NCBI GenBank assembly: GCA_030704615.1
Contig: CM060732.1
Coordinates: 38,729,053-38,793,052, forward strand
DNA from: Takakia lepidozioides
Lineage: Eukaryota > Streptophyta > Takakiopsida > Takakiales > Takakiaceae
Length of the DNA: 64,000 nt
Direction of reading: 5' to 3'
Shown: positions 45,749 through 56,688 of the stretch, in pieces
Position numbering within the stretch: the stretch's first letter is position 1
How the letters are laid out: the number at the start of each line of letters is the position of its first letter
Program-made: the position numbers and the translations under genes
The notes under the pieces: generated by a model
What the model saw: only the letters and a program-made list of their open reading frames with translations
The model's database searches: none
What the model was told of the DNA's origin: nothing

Positions 45749-46989
45749 GCAGTCAGTAGGCTGATTGGTGCGCTTGGAAATGCCACATGTTTCCATTAAA
45801 TTAATGTTGGATAGGCAACAGCCGATCAAGCCAGGATTACTAGAAAATTATTCACATTTTCTTGCTCCTCATACGCCCAGACCCCCCTCACTGGGATTTC
45901 AGGGCTCATGTAGTGGTGGTGTTTAGGCAACAAATTAGGGGTTCAGAAGGATGGGCATTTATTATTGAGGTATGTGGTAGCCACTGGGGCATTAAGAGGC
46001 GGTGCTGCTTCATTTGTATTGTAGTAGGCTAGTTTCATGAGACGGTTCTGCACATTCTCACCAGCAGATGCTTGAACTTTGTTGTTCAATGAGCTGGTGG
46101 AGGGTGGGTCTAGTCAGTATGATCTGTAAATGAACAAATTTTTGTTAGATGTGAAAAGATCTCTCTTTTTCTCTCACTCTGAAAGAAGACTCTGAGTTGG
46201 TTGGTGACAGTTTCAATTCTGTGGTGCTAAAAGATGCCTCTGCATTTCAACCACTACTCAAAACAAATTTTCTTTTGTGATATACTGCTGCAGCCCAATG
46301 CAAGATAGTATCTCTCGGAGGACTTTGGTTTTTGAGCAGTCATAACTCTCTACCATGTTGGCCAATAAATCTCAGGCCGGCTCCGTCGGAAAGCTCTTGA
46401 TTTGGCTTTTCGATCAGACCTAGATTCAGTAAGCAGCTGATCGAAAACAAAGACCTAGGACATTAGGGGTTAAGAAAAAGAAAAAAAATTAAACAATTGT
46501 GAATTAATTTAAGATGCATGCCAGCTAGTACAGTATTTTAATGTCAATTGTAGACTACGTAGGCTTTAGTATTCACCCAACACTCTATTTGGAAGGAGAG
46601 AGGTCAATGGAGGATGGAGGGGAGGCGCGATGTGAGCTTCATGAGCTCCATGTTCTGCGGGGAGAGAGAGCCCAACGGTCTCTTCGTCTTTCTCAATCGA
46701 TATGCATGCCCACACCTTCCTACCTCGATAGTTTAGTCTCCATTAACAACCTCTGATACACTGTAGACGTCTTTGATTGATATTGAAAATCTCCTACCCT
46801 TCATTGAAACAATGTTTTGTTTTCCTTCATCTGAAGCTCTAGAAGTCATCTTTACTTCATCCCCTTCATGTCCTCCTTACATTAACTCATAGATGATCAA
46901 TGGCAAGGCAGGCTCTCTAAAAGTGGCGGCCGCCAGTATTCGTGAAATCCTATTTGATCCTACTGTCAACCTTACGTCTAGTCAGTACC
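45749..46989. other. 3' flank of ThrRS, no gene recognised
   Basis: About 1.2 kb with the presumed 3' UTR. An open frame at 46541-46756 (+, 71 codons) has no recognisable features. No repeat structure was noticed. Confidence 0.35.
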
Positions 46990-47960
46990 CAAGCCGCCTC
47001 CATCCTAGCGGTATTATGAGTTCCTAACATCTCCCTCACCCACAACCTCCTACTCCGTTCACTAAGTTTCCTGAATGAGGCTCACCTCTTCATTTTCCTA
47101 CGCTACCCATATCCTAGGTTTTTTTTTTTCACATCACTTGCTCTACGCTTCTTGTGGCAATCTCTCAATGGGTCCCATCAACAACTTGCACCCAAACCGA
47201 TCCGTAATCTTATGACCACTATCACCCGCGAGGCGAACAAACAAGTTGTAGCATTTATAAGCCACACCAAAGTACACATTCAGAAATGGACCCAGTCCAC
47301 ATTCCTCCATCATAACCTATCAAACCACTTCTGGCACACCAAAGCTACTACCGATGCGCAAGTCCGACAAACACTCAAATTTAGGTACGCCCAATACATG
47401 GGCCATCAGCGTAAACACATCTTCTGGCCACATCTTTTCTCATCCCCATACTGCCCACTATGCTTAAATACCCACCACGAACGCGGCACCTGGCGATCAC
47501 ACCTCTTTAGCCAAATTACCCATCCAATCATTCATGGCCTCCATATCACTCGTCACAACCACGCAGTCTGGTACATCTATAAACTCCTCCTGAGCCGTGC
47601 TAAAACCACCACTCATTAACATCGGCACCTACCAAGGCCGGCCACCAGACCACACTGTACCATCATGGCTGCTCCCATGTATATGTATCTACCCACCATG
47701 CACCTGCCCCGCCAGACTCTGCCTTGATAACTTACTTTTCCAAGGCCTAACCATTAACACCCTGCCCCCAGTACACCATCTCCACACCTCACCATCCACT
47801 TCATTAAATTTACATATTGTCATGATCGCTACCCCAATGATTCAATCTTGGACGAACGACAAAAATACGCCCCACTCATCCTTGTACTTCGCCGTACGGG
47901 CTGGTCCACAGGCCCACTAACCGTCATCACTGCCGGAACTAGAGGCGGTATCCATAACGC
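46990..47960 (+). mobile_element. LINE C-terminal fragment of a second, C-rich family
   Basis: Plus-strand frames are strikingly C-rich and G-poor. 47152-47619 encodes a LINE-like tail with a zinc knuckle (YCPLCLNTHHERGTW) and HGLHITRHNHAVW. The next frame (47597 on) continues HTVPSWLLPC and the cysteine cluster CICIYPPCTCPARLCLDNLL. After a frameshift at about 47820 come YCHDRYPNDSILDERQKYAP and GWSTGPLTVITAGTRGGIH. The last block may be a restriction-like endonuclease fold (D ... K-Y ... G-W). No reverse transcriptase core was recognised, so this is a truncated dead copy unrelated to the LINE at 20-24 kb. Confidence 0.6.
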
Positions 47961-48079
47961 TAACGTTTAACATAACAACTTCAAATTCCCATCCCTTATA
48001 TTCACAAATGTTTCAAAGTAATCCACTTCACGGCCCTCCGATCCCTCACAGCTATTATTACCAACAAACGGCGGCAACT

Positions 48080-48310
48080 GGAATCCAACTCTACGCTGGT
48101 ACCCTAGGTACCCTAGGGTCTCCCGGGGTACCATTGGTACCTCTCTATCTCAGCTACCTGGTGTCCCACATGACACCTGTCTGTACTTATAGGGCCCACC
48201 CCCGAAAGGGGGTAGTAGCCTAAAAATGAAGTGGCTCTTACTTACGCCGGCTTTGGCCGGAGTTTTCTCTCTATTAACAACTCCCAATTCAGGCCCCGTA
48301 GACAAAGCTA
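48080..48310. other. palindrome-rich spacer before the copia fragment
   Basis: Contains several GGTACC palindromes in about 60 bp (around 48098-48145), a small perfect hairpin with the stem CCCCC/GGGGG and a GAAA loop near 48188-48205, and CGGCTTTGGCCGG near 48248. No gene is seen. Confidence 0.4.
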
Positions 48311-48476
48311 GAATTGCGCCCGAGGGCGCCCAAGATCTTTTTCCACATCAAGGGCCCAGCCTTCATCGGCGACCGGATATTTCCTAGCTCATCAAGACCG
48401 AACGTTCGGAGGAGCAGCTCAGGAGAAGCGAACGCCTTAGCGCTCTCAGAACAATTATATTGGCAGAATAAATCTG
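48311..48476 (+). repeat. direct repeat flanking the copia fragment, left copy
   Basis: Matches 50188-50335, sharing cgagggcgcccaagatctt and cgttcggaggagcagctcag, with about 15 scattered differences. These are probably parts of the two LTRs. The exact LTR start could not be placed; the left LTR ends at about 48663 with ...gagcaaca. Confidence 0.75.
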
Positions 48477-48790
48477 CACCCTTGCATCTCATCCGTTCTT
48501 AGAACCTGATCAGCCTCAGTAACACGTGTATATTTATTATATGCGTCACAATACTAATGGGAGATGGTTAGCAAAGTAGATTGCTCCCTTATCTGCTCAC
48601 TTGAGCTGATCCATGTATAGTCTCTGTGTTTTTTATTTAGTAAACTCACTGCTTAGAGCAACATGGTATCAGAGCCAAGGTTGTGGCAGTGGTCAGAATG
48701 AGTGGGCATTAGCAATAAAGGCTATGTCTTGAGAGGGAGTGTTAGAGGTGTCAAGGCTATAGCCTTGCACGACACTTTGAGAACAGAAGA

Positions 48791-48872
48791 GGATAGGTAG
48801 CTCAGTGGTAGAGCACCCCACCGGAATGGGGGAGGTCCTAGGTTCAATCACGGTTCAATCCCTACCCGACCA
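48791..48872 (+). pseudogene. tRNA-like sequence in the copia leader
   Basis: GGTAGCTCAGTGGTAGAGCA is a good A-box/D-arm. It is followed by an anticodon-like stem (CCCC/GGGG), AGGTCC, and a T-arm GGTTCAATC that is partly duplicated (ggttcaatcacggttcaatc). The possible acceptor stem GGATAGG/CCTACCC has one mismatch and is followed by GACCA. The extra bases in the T arm and the lack of T before the anticodon make a working tRNA unlikely. Confidence 0.5.
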
Positions 48873-48902
48873 CATGCTAGTGGTTTTCCAGCATGGTATT
48901 AG

Positions 48903-49070
48903 AGCTTTGGTGAAGAGAGTCCGGGTGAGCTTTGCTCCCTGTTTAGAGCTAGAAGTCGAGCTTCGGTGAAGAGAGTCCGGGTGAGCTCTGCTCGATGTTT
49001 AAAGCTAGAAGTCGAGCTTTGGTGAAGAGAGTCCGAGTGAGCTTTGCTCCCTATTTAGAACTAAAAGTCG
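48903..49070 (+). repeat. three tandem 56-bp units in the copia leader
   Basis: Units begin at 48903, 48959 and 49015, each with ggtgaagagagtccgggtga and a tail like tagagctagaagtcg. Just upstream (48893-48905) stands TGGTATTAGAGC, a near copy of the primer-binding site. Confidence 0.9.
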
Positions 49071-50518
49071 AGAACTGATACATACCGACTTGGAAGTAGT
49101 CGGATAGAGTTGGTACGTAATGGTCGAATCAAGAGAGAGAAGTCGTCAAATTGTGAAGGAGGGGAGGCAAACAAGCTGCTCGGACCCCAAAACTACAAGG
49201 TATGGAGGTTGAAAATGATAGCGATCTTGAAGAGAGAGCACTTGTGGCCGTTAGTTGAGTCGAAGAGAACTCCCAGTGCTTTTCCTGCAACTATAGGAGG
49301 TCGTATTTACACAGAAGCTAAACTCAGTGAGGCAAAACTGAGAGCACATACAAGAACAACCATGTCAGTTGGTGATAGTATGATCGGTGTAGTAGCTCAG
49401 CATGACGATCCAATAGACTCGTGGGATATGCTTAAGAGAATGTTTTAGGTTGGAGATCAGCAACAAATCATGCTCCTTACGAACAAGATGAATGGGATGT
49501 CGATGAAGGAGAGAGATGACATTAACACATACTTAATATATGCGCTGATTATGAGGAATCAGTTGGTTGCATTAGGGGAGACCGTTCTAGACAAAACTCT
49601 GAATAACATCGTATAGTTCTCAACGGACTTCCTCGCAGCTACGAAATGGTGATACAAGGAATCACCTACATACAAATCCAACATTTGAGGACGTGACTGA
49701 AACGCATCGGATGTTTGTTCGTGATCAGAAACTGGGACATGAAGAAGCTCGTTCAATATAGACTCAACGAACTTTTGTTTCAGAACGAGGAGGATACGTC
49801 CAGTACAAAGGAGGAGGTCGTAGAGGTCGCAGATTTGGACGAAGTTACACTCAACCTTACAGTACCAGGAGCCTTGACACGCGCAAACGTACAGCTTGCC
49901 GAGCAATTCAGAGAAAATTTCCCTCCAAGCAAATTCCTAGGGGAGAACAGTTTAGAGGAAGTAGAATCGTTCATTGCTACACTTGTGTTAAGCCCGGCCA
50001 CGTTGCTCGGGATTTTTCAGAGAGAAAGTACTTTACCTCTTCGATTCAGTACATTGAGGGAGAAACCTATATAGGTTTAGTGGATATGTTGGCAGAAGCT
50101 AATTTCATTGACTTTCAAAATCAGCATTGGTATATGGACTCCGGAGCTAGCAACCACTTCACAGGAGAGAAGACCAGCTCCCTCTGCAATCGCGCTCGAG
50201 GGCGCCCAAGATCTTACTCCACATCAAGGGCCCAGCCTTCATCGGCGACTGGACATTTCCTAGCTCATCATGACCAAACGTTCGGAGGAGCAGCTCAGGG
50301 GAAGCGAATGACTTGGCTCTTAGAACAATTCTCCCTCTAACTCGACCTCCAGCTGATTCTCACAGCCTCCAACCTACATTGCAATTTCACATCTTACAGA
50401 GTTTCCAAGCTCCCTAGACCGTATGGAAGACCTGGCCACCATTGAGGAAGCTCTGAACAGGGATTTAATGATATCGCAGATCTCGATCTTGTAAAGGATT
50501 CACCCGGGTTGGCCCATT

Positions 50519-51131
50519 TCATTTATCCTTACACTTACCTTTCAGACGGGTAAATAATTTCCATATATCCTTTACCCGCAGGTAAATACAATATTTTGGA
50601 GGGTAAATAACTTCTAGTGCGTTCCTCCATGCTGATAGCACGTGTCTATAACTCGGCGGCAAACTACATATAATCTTGCTAATAATTGCATTCTCAAAAA
50701 ATTGCTTTCCAAGATCATTTAATTGTCTAGCTATGTGCTCAATCTTGGAGACATGCACAGCTATACTATCTCCCCGTTGGAACTTGTACTCGTAAAATTG
50801 GTGTTGAAGCATGTACACATTCTCGGAAGAATGCTGCTCATGAGTTGACACCAATTTGGTCCACATCTCGTGCGCAGTTGTACACTGAACCATCGTCTAA
50901 AGATGATTCATGTCAACCGTTGTGCTAATAATCATCCATGCTTGATTGTTCTTCTTCCGCCAAGCAACCTTATCAGAGGCGCTTTCTTCTTTCTCAATCC
51001 CTTTCACTTTCCTCCAGCTCCTTTGTTGCAAAGATAATCTCCATTTGGAACTTCCAGACAACGAAGTTGTCACCATTAAACTTCACAATACTGGCTGAGT
51101 CCTTGGTATCCATTGCTCTTCTAGCCAGCTA
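50519..51131 (-). mobile_element. second Ty1/copia fragment, gag only
   Basis: The minus strand reads MDTKDSASIVKFNGDNFVVW from about 51131, then several stops and frameshifts. It then becomes a longer clean segment, TTAHEMWTKLVSTHEQHSS ... KIICSLPPSYRHVLSAWRN, typical of the copia gag (UBN2) domain. The fragment ends at about 50519 with no protease or pol. Its 5' LTR and primer-binding site lie just upstream (51190-51507). Confidence 0.8.
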
Positions 51132-51189
51132 GAGAAAAAAAATTCTCTATCTCTATGAACTCTCTTACTCAAGTAATTCTTCCACTAGC

Positions 51190-51507
51190 GTGTGTGGGCG
51201 CCCATAACCTGTTGGAAAAGCATAAAGAGAAGTACAAATGACAGAGAAAGATTGTCCCTTTTCATTGATAACAGTATAGTAGAAGAATAGTTGCTACATT
51301 GCTACTGCATCGCGTCTAGAAGCTCTCTAGCACTACACGGCTAGTCCGAGAAGAAAATGATCAACTACCCGTCGGAGTCAAGAACCAAGAACTCATTCTA
51401 AACCCTGCAGAAAAGATGAGCGGGAACCCAAGGTGTCACGTGGTTGCATGTCTAGTAGTTTCAGTGAACGAACTGATTAATCATTACAGTATTCAAATGA
51501 TCCAACA
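51190..51507 (-). mobile_element. 298-bp copia 5' LTR plus primer-binding site
   Basis: The LTR at 51210-51507 has inverted 7-bp ends TGTTGGA ... TCCAACA and so begins TG and ends CA. Next to it (minus sense) is GGTTATGGGCGCCCA at about 51209-51195, like the tRNA-Met-type primer-binding sites of some plant copia elements. No matching 3' LTR was found in the window. Confidence 0.85.
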
Positions 51508-51566
51508 ACCCACCCACATGCAAAAGCCACTTGAACATTGAACATCTCTGCTCATACAAGCAATCA

Positions 51567-52005
51567 TCATACATGGACTACCATGTGCGGCACTACTGCT
51601 TGGATGAGTGCCAACGTGCCCAACACATTGACATTGAAGGCCCGACGAACGTCCAAAAGTGCAACTTCGGCCAGGGAGCCACTGCAATGAACTCCAACAT
51701 TGTTGAGAAGAATGTCGATCCGCCCTGCTTTGGCAATGATTTTCGCGATCCCCTCCTTTACGGACTCCTCATAAGACACATCCATGTAGATGGTATCAAT
51801 CCCCCGAGTTTCGAGCTCCAACATTTCTACTATGGGCTGAAGGAAAAAACCGGCAGCCAGACGATGCAAAGGAGCGGCTCATGGGCTTTACATCTGAAGA
51901 AAAAACCCGGCAGCCAAACGATGCAAAGAAGCAGCTCATTTCGTAGCCAATGCCTCCATAAGAACACCTCGTGACCACACCTACTGGTCTCGAATCCTCC
52001 ACCAC
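51567..52005 (-). pseudogene. short-chain dehydrogenase N-terminal fragment
   Basis: Minus-strand pieces make up the first half of a short-chain dehydrogenase/reductase. The cofactor loop is VVTRCSYGGIGYEM with CFFASFGCRVFSSD (about 52000-51900; the usual TG is changed to TR). After an internal near-duplication (FASFGCRVF / FASSGCRFF) and a frameshift come DTIYMDVSYEESV, GRIDILLNNVG (the NNAG motif as NNVG) and RRAFNVNVLGTLALIQAVVP. The catalytic Ser and Tyr-x3-Lys region is missing; homology stops at about 51567. It resembles plant 1-acyl-DHAP-reductase-like SDRs. It is a truncated pseudogene next to the copia LTR. Confidence 0.75.
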
Positions 52006-52228
52006 AGTTTCCCCTCATAGATCTTTGTCTCTCTTTGAATGTGGATGGATGGTTAGAGCGGTGAGGAGCCAAACAATAAAATCGTCGATTCACACGTCAA
52101 AATTCCCGATTCCCGATTAACCTACCAATATAAACTAGTACATTATTCACCTCCACTTGACATATTATTATTTTAAAAGTATTAAAATTCTAAGATGATT
52201 TTGAAAAATAACTATGTATGGGTTGGGG
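52006..52228. other. AT-rich spacer
   Basis: No gene or repeat recognised; it adjoins the outer end of the chromovirus LTR. Confidence 0.35.
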
Positions 52229-53834
52229 AATGTCGCGCACCTCACTTGGGTAAGCTCCCCCTCAAGTCATAGTTACTCGCTTTGATGCGCGCGCCTGACT
52301 CCCAACCTGGCCGCCGGGCCAACTTGGAGCTTCGGTTGCTCACCGGGGCATAACGGTCCCCCTTTGTTCTCCCAAAGAACCCTCCACCGATTTGGAACCA
52401 ACGGGAATTCCCTTTGGTAGTTGGCAGTCCGGAACAGCTCCCCACTCTTTGGTCGCTTTCCGGCTCGCTCGCTTACTCACTAGTTTTTGGTCACCAACGG
52501 GCTTGCACCGTTCTCGAGGTTACTACTCCCTATATATACTTCTGTAGCTGTCCACGGGGGTTTCACAACCAGCCATGCCATTTTATGGCGAACCACCACG
52601 AAAACCCTCGACTCCCGGTGATGAGTCGCGGTGAGTCTTGGCCCACTCACCACGGCCCCTATGGACCGTGATGAGTCCCAAGACTCCCCACGACTCCCAC
52701 CACGAGGTCTCCGCCCCCATGGTGAGTCCTATGCCATCCCCACTAAGTCCCGCTAAGCTACCACCACCCCTTGTGGAGCCACCCCCACCGCAACCCGGTG
52801 TGCGGGGCTCCACCTAGTGAGCGCCTCTGCTTCCCTGAGTGCCTTGGGCACTCAAGGGTGCTTCAGCCCCCATACCATCGCTGCCGCTGCCCCCACCACA
52901 GGGGCAGCCCCTCATGTGTCCCGACCCCCTGCCCTCAAGGCAAAGGGCCGTGACACACACCCCTACCAACAGGGAGTCGATGTCCTCATCGACTTGTCCA
53001 TTTTGTAGAAACGAACATCCAAGTTGTGGCGTCCCACATCAAGGAGTTTGTTTCTGTACCATGGCATCTCATGGCAAAGAACCAAACCCCACACTTGACT
53101 CTACTCTCCACTAGCTAGTTCGGCCGACTTCCTCCAAGTCCCGGCAAGGGTGGAGCCTCTCAAGCTCCTCCCAGTGCACTCTTCTTGGCCTACTTCAAGG
53201 CCAAGGAACGATCCTCCCCGAGGATCGAATCGCCTTACTGCAACAACATTGCTTGCGACCGCTCATGATGTCGCTTTGGGCATCGCCTTGAGCAAGGGTT
53301 CACCTCGAACCCTCTTTGACTAGAAAGATAACCTTGAACCAATCGCGCGCCCCAATCACTACAATTGGGTCCGCCTTGGAATGTTGCCCTGAGGTACGGG
53401 AACACGCCGAAGCCGCACTACGACTTCGTCCCGAGGCTACACAATTATAGTACGTGAACGGAAGCACGTAGCTTCCGCGTTAGCCCGCACTACAAGGCAA
53501 CCCCCTCGGTAGCGCAGTTATAGTACGCGCACGCGCCAGGTGCGCACTAGCACGTGAACTCCCAAAGAAGGCGCAAGTTTCCTTGCCCCTTAGATGGGAG
53601 TCACCCGATTTCGGCACTATGCAAACACACGATTAACCCAATTTACCTCTCCCACTTTTGTAAGCTAGCATGCATTCTACACACTAGCCAACCATACCAT
53701 GCATCACCATTCCAAACAAAATAGGAAGCACAACATTTGAAAACCATTTCATTTAAAGCAAATTTTGTACAATACAAGTTTTTGCAATCGGATTCCTGAG
53801 CTAGCTAAGCCGGGCTAAGCATGCATATCCTCCC
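52229..53834 (-). mobile_element. 3' LTR of the Ty3/gypsy chromovirus (inner border uncertain)
   Basis: The outer end, TGTCGCGCACCTCAC on the plus strand, gives the terminal CA in element sense, and a second partial copy with the same end occurs at 1697-1973. A TATA-like gtatatataggg (minus sense) lies at about 52533-52544. A purine-rich run GGGGAGGA at about 53830 (minus sense), after the pol frame, may be the polypurine tract marking the inner border. If so, the LTR is about 1.6 kb. The short open frames at 52583-53114 are not considered genes. Confidence 0.6.
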
Positions 53835-56688
53835 CTACGCTCCAAGGTTGATGTCCCCATCAACGCTTCTTCCACTTTTGAGGTCGCCATTCGAAAACTG
53901 CAACCGCCTCGGATGCGTTTCCCATTTTTGAGGCACGTACCCAAGATGCCTCCACATGATGATAGCCCTTCTATTTGACGAGATACTCCGTTTCTCGGTT
54001 CTTGAACCTCCTCGACTTAAGTACTGCCTCCACCTCGTACTCAGGTTCATTTTCATGATCCAACAGCACAGGTGGCGGACGCAACACTTGATGCCGATTC
54101 GGACGCGCTTCATCTTTGAAGTAAGGCTTCAAAAGGGAGACGTGAAATACTAGATGCACCTTGCTGTTTGCCGGCAGCTCCAATTCATACACATCCTCAT
54201 TCATAACCTTCCGGATGCGAAAGGGTCCCGCATACGGAGGTACGAACTTTGGACTCACTTCCGGAGGTAGTCGGAAATTCTTGATGTTCAACCGGACCTC
54301 CGTGCCTACCTCAAACTTCACTTCCCTCCGCTTCCGATTCGCCTGCCTTTCATACCGTTTCCTAGCTTTGGCAATGTTGTACTTTGCGAGCTTCAACAAA
54401 CGCTCGCGTTCTTCTAGTACCGCCGCTACTGCCGGTTCCTCAACGTCCTGGGCGGCCCAACTTGTCGGCACCAGAGGTGCTTTTCCATAGACCAATACAA
54501 AAGGGGAAACTCCCGTTGCGGAGTGTTCTGTGTTATTATAACAGAACTCTGCCGCGTCTAAGTGTTCCACCCAGTCTGTTTGGTCTGCCGACACGTAATT
54601 CCGCAAGATCTGCTTCACTACGGAATTCACTCTTTCTGTTTGGCCGTCGGTCGTAGGTCGGAAGGCGGTGCTCATCTTCAGCCTCGTCCCCATCTTCTTC
54701 CAAAGTGCCCTCCAAAATTTACTCGTAAACTTTGGATCGCGGTCCGAGACAATATCCTTTGGGACTCCATGATGCTTTAAGACGTGGGCGAAGTAAAGTC
54801 GTCCTGTTTCCTGCAATTCGAATTGTCGCTGGTGAATAATACAGACACAGAAGTGAATGTCGTCAACAACATTCACTTTGGATTTCTCATAACAGAGCTT
54901 ATCAAGCCTCCAGATTCCTCGCAAGAGGCAAAAACAATGCAGAACAACTGAATGTCTGCATTGACATTCAGCAAAATGAAGTGAGGAACCCTCATTGTAA
55001 CCTCTATGGACATTACAAAAATTTACATAACTCTGAGGACCTCTCAAAAACTCCGGATGTGAATGTCGTCAACGCCATTCAAGGACATTATCAATTCTCT
55101 CCTTGGGTGGGATGAAATGACCCATTTTACTAAACCTATCCACCACCACCATAATTGCATCGAATCCTTTTGACAGCGGCATAGCAGTCATGAAATCCAT
55201 CGAGACGTTTTCCCAAGTCCCCTCTGGAATCGGCAAGGGTTGTAACAGCCCCGCTTGCTTTTTGTACTCGCTCCGGTTTTGTTGGCATGTGGTGCATGTC
55301 TTGACATACTCCTTTGCCTCCTCCCTCAGTTTGGGCCAGAAATACTCTTTCTTCAAGAGTGCCGCAGTGCGCTTGGCTCCGCCGTGGCCCGCAAGCAAGC
55401 TATCATGGCATTCTCTCAAGAGGCTATCTCTGATCCCTCCCTTCGACACGTAGAGACGCTTTTGCTTATACCGGAGCAGTCCATTTTGCAAGTGGAACTG
55501 CGATTTAACCCCCATCCTCAAGTCCTGCATCACGGACTTCGCCAGCTCATCCTTCCGGCAGGCCTTTCGGATCTTCCTTTGGAGCGTCGTCTCGCCCTTG
55601 TACACCAACAAGAGCTGCTGCTTTCTACTTAAAGCATCGGCTACCACGTTGTCTCGTCCTGGTTTGTACTGGATATCCACGTCGAACACCGCCAAAGTAT
55701 CTTGCCACCTAAGTTGTTTTGGGGACAACTTGGGCTGCGTGGCAAAATACTTCACCGTGACATTGTCCGTGAACACCTTCACTGGGTTGGAACCAACATA
55801 GTGGCGCCAAAGCTCAAGACAGTGCACCACCGCCTTCATCTCTTTCTCGTGCGTCGGCCACCGTCGCTCCACTTCATTCAGTTTCTTACTTTCGTAAGCC
55901 ACTGGACGTCCATCTTGCATCAGTACACCCCCAATCGCGAAGTCCGACGCATCTGTATGTATCTCGAACGGACGATCGAACTCTGGGATTTTCAAGACTG
56001 GAGCTTCCGCTATCCGCTGCTTCAATTCAGCAAAAGCTTGGCCACAAAAGGTGTTCCATGCCCAGACTTTGGATTTACACAGAAGGTCTGACAGCGGCCC
56101 CGCGATCTTGGTGAAATTTCTCACATACTTCCGGTAATAGGAGGCGAGTCATAGGAAGGATCGCACTCCCGGGACCGAAGTCGGAGGCTCCCAGTCCAAG
56201 ATTGCCCTCACCTTCCTGTCATCCATTCTGATCCCATCCTGTGTAATCACATGCCCCAGGAACTCCACTTTTGTGACCCCGAATTCGCACTTTGAAGCTT
56301 TGGCATACAACTTCCCTTCTCGCAATTTTTGGAACACCCTTTTCAGGTGCTCCAGGTGCTCCTCCTTTGTTTTCGAGTACACCAAGATGTCGTCGATGTA
56401 CACAATCACAAAGTCATCCAACCACTCCTGAAAAAGGCTGTTCATTAGCGTGCTAAATATCGCTGGTGCATTGGTGAGCCCAAAAGGCATCACCAAGAAC
56501 TCATATGAACCATACCTTGTCATGCACGCGGTCTTCTCCTCATCTCCTTCCGCCACCCGAATTTGATGATAGCCGGAGCGCAAGTCGATCCGGCTGAAAT
56601 ACTTCGCTCCTGCCAACCGATCGAAGAGGTCGTCGATCCTTGGCAAAGGGTACCGATTTTTTATAGTCACCTTATTCACAGCGTAGCT
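53835..56688 (-). mobile_element. Ty3/gypsy chromovirus pol region, 5'-truncated
   Basis: Minus-strand reverse transcriptase begins at [19 protein letters not shown] (about 56680) and includes the catalytic [13 protein letters not shown]. Then come RNase H (FEIHTDASDFAIGGVLMQDG, TDNVTVKYFATQPKL), the H2C2 zinc finger (HGG...C.TCQQNRSEYKKQAG) and the integrase core (MDFMTAMPLSKGFDAIMVVV ... RPTTDGQTERVNS). The post-core block VFHVSLLKPYF follows, and a chromodomain starting YEVEAVLKSRRFKNRETEYL. Gag and protease are missing: homology ends abruptly near 56688 where other sequence begins. Three lesions are visible: a frame break near 56124-56149, an insertion in the integrase, and a TAG in place of the chromodomain Trp codon (LVK-stop-KGYHH). 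Confidence 0.88.
54853..55073. mobile_element. about 206-bp insertion in the integrase, flanked by a 15-bp direct repeat
   Basis: GTGAATGTCGTCAAC occurs at 54853-54867 and again at 55059-55073. The sequence between them does not belong to the integrase core: conserved text stops after FSKMGHFIPPKERID and resumes at QETGRLYFAHVLKHHGVPKD. The left repeat and the bases beside it also form an inverted word (GTGAATGT ... ACATTCAC). The class of insertion is unknown. Confidence 0.65.

Larger units (their letters stand above)
48311..50340 (+). mobile_element. Ty1/copia retrotransposon, internally deleted
   Basis: A primer-binding site TGGTATCAGAGCC, complementary to plant initiator tRNA-Met, lies at about 48664-48677 right after a CA-ended LTR-like segment. 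A long leader follows, holding a tRNA-like sequence and 56-bp tandem repeats. The gag frame (49110-49448: NYKVWRLKMIAILKREHLWP) is followed by frameshifted gag, a CCHC-like remnant and a copia protease active site (WYMDSGASNHFTG, about 50130-50165). Protease sequence then jumps directly into 50188-50335, which repeats 48311-48476. Integrase, reverse transcriptase and RNase H are therefore missing, deleted between the protease and the repeat copy. Confidence 0.8.

Noticed and set aside
46541-46756. 71-codon plus frame after ThrRS
   Set aside because: No recognisable motif, no splice context and no paralogue in the window.
48791-48872. A functional tRNA gene
   Set aside because: The T arm contains a duplication, there is no T before the anticodon, and the acceptor stem is mismatched. 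It lies within a retrotransposon leader.
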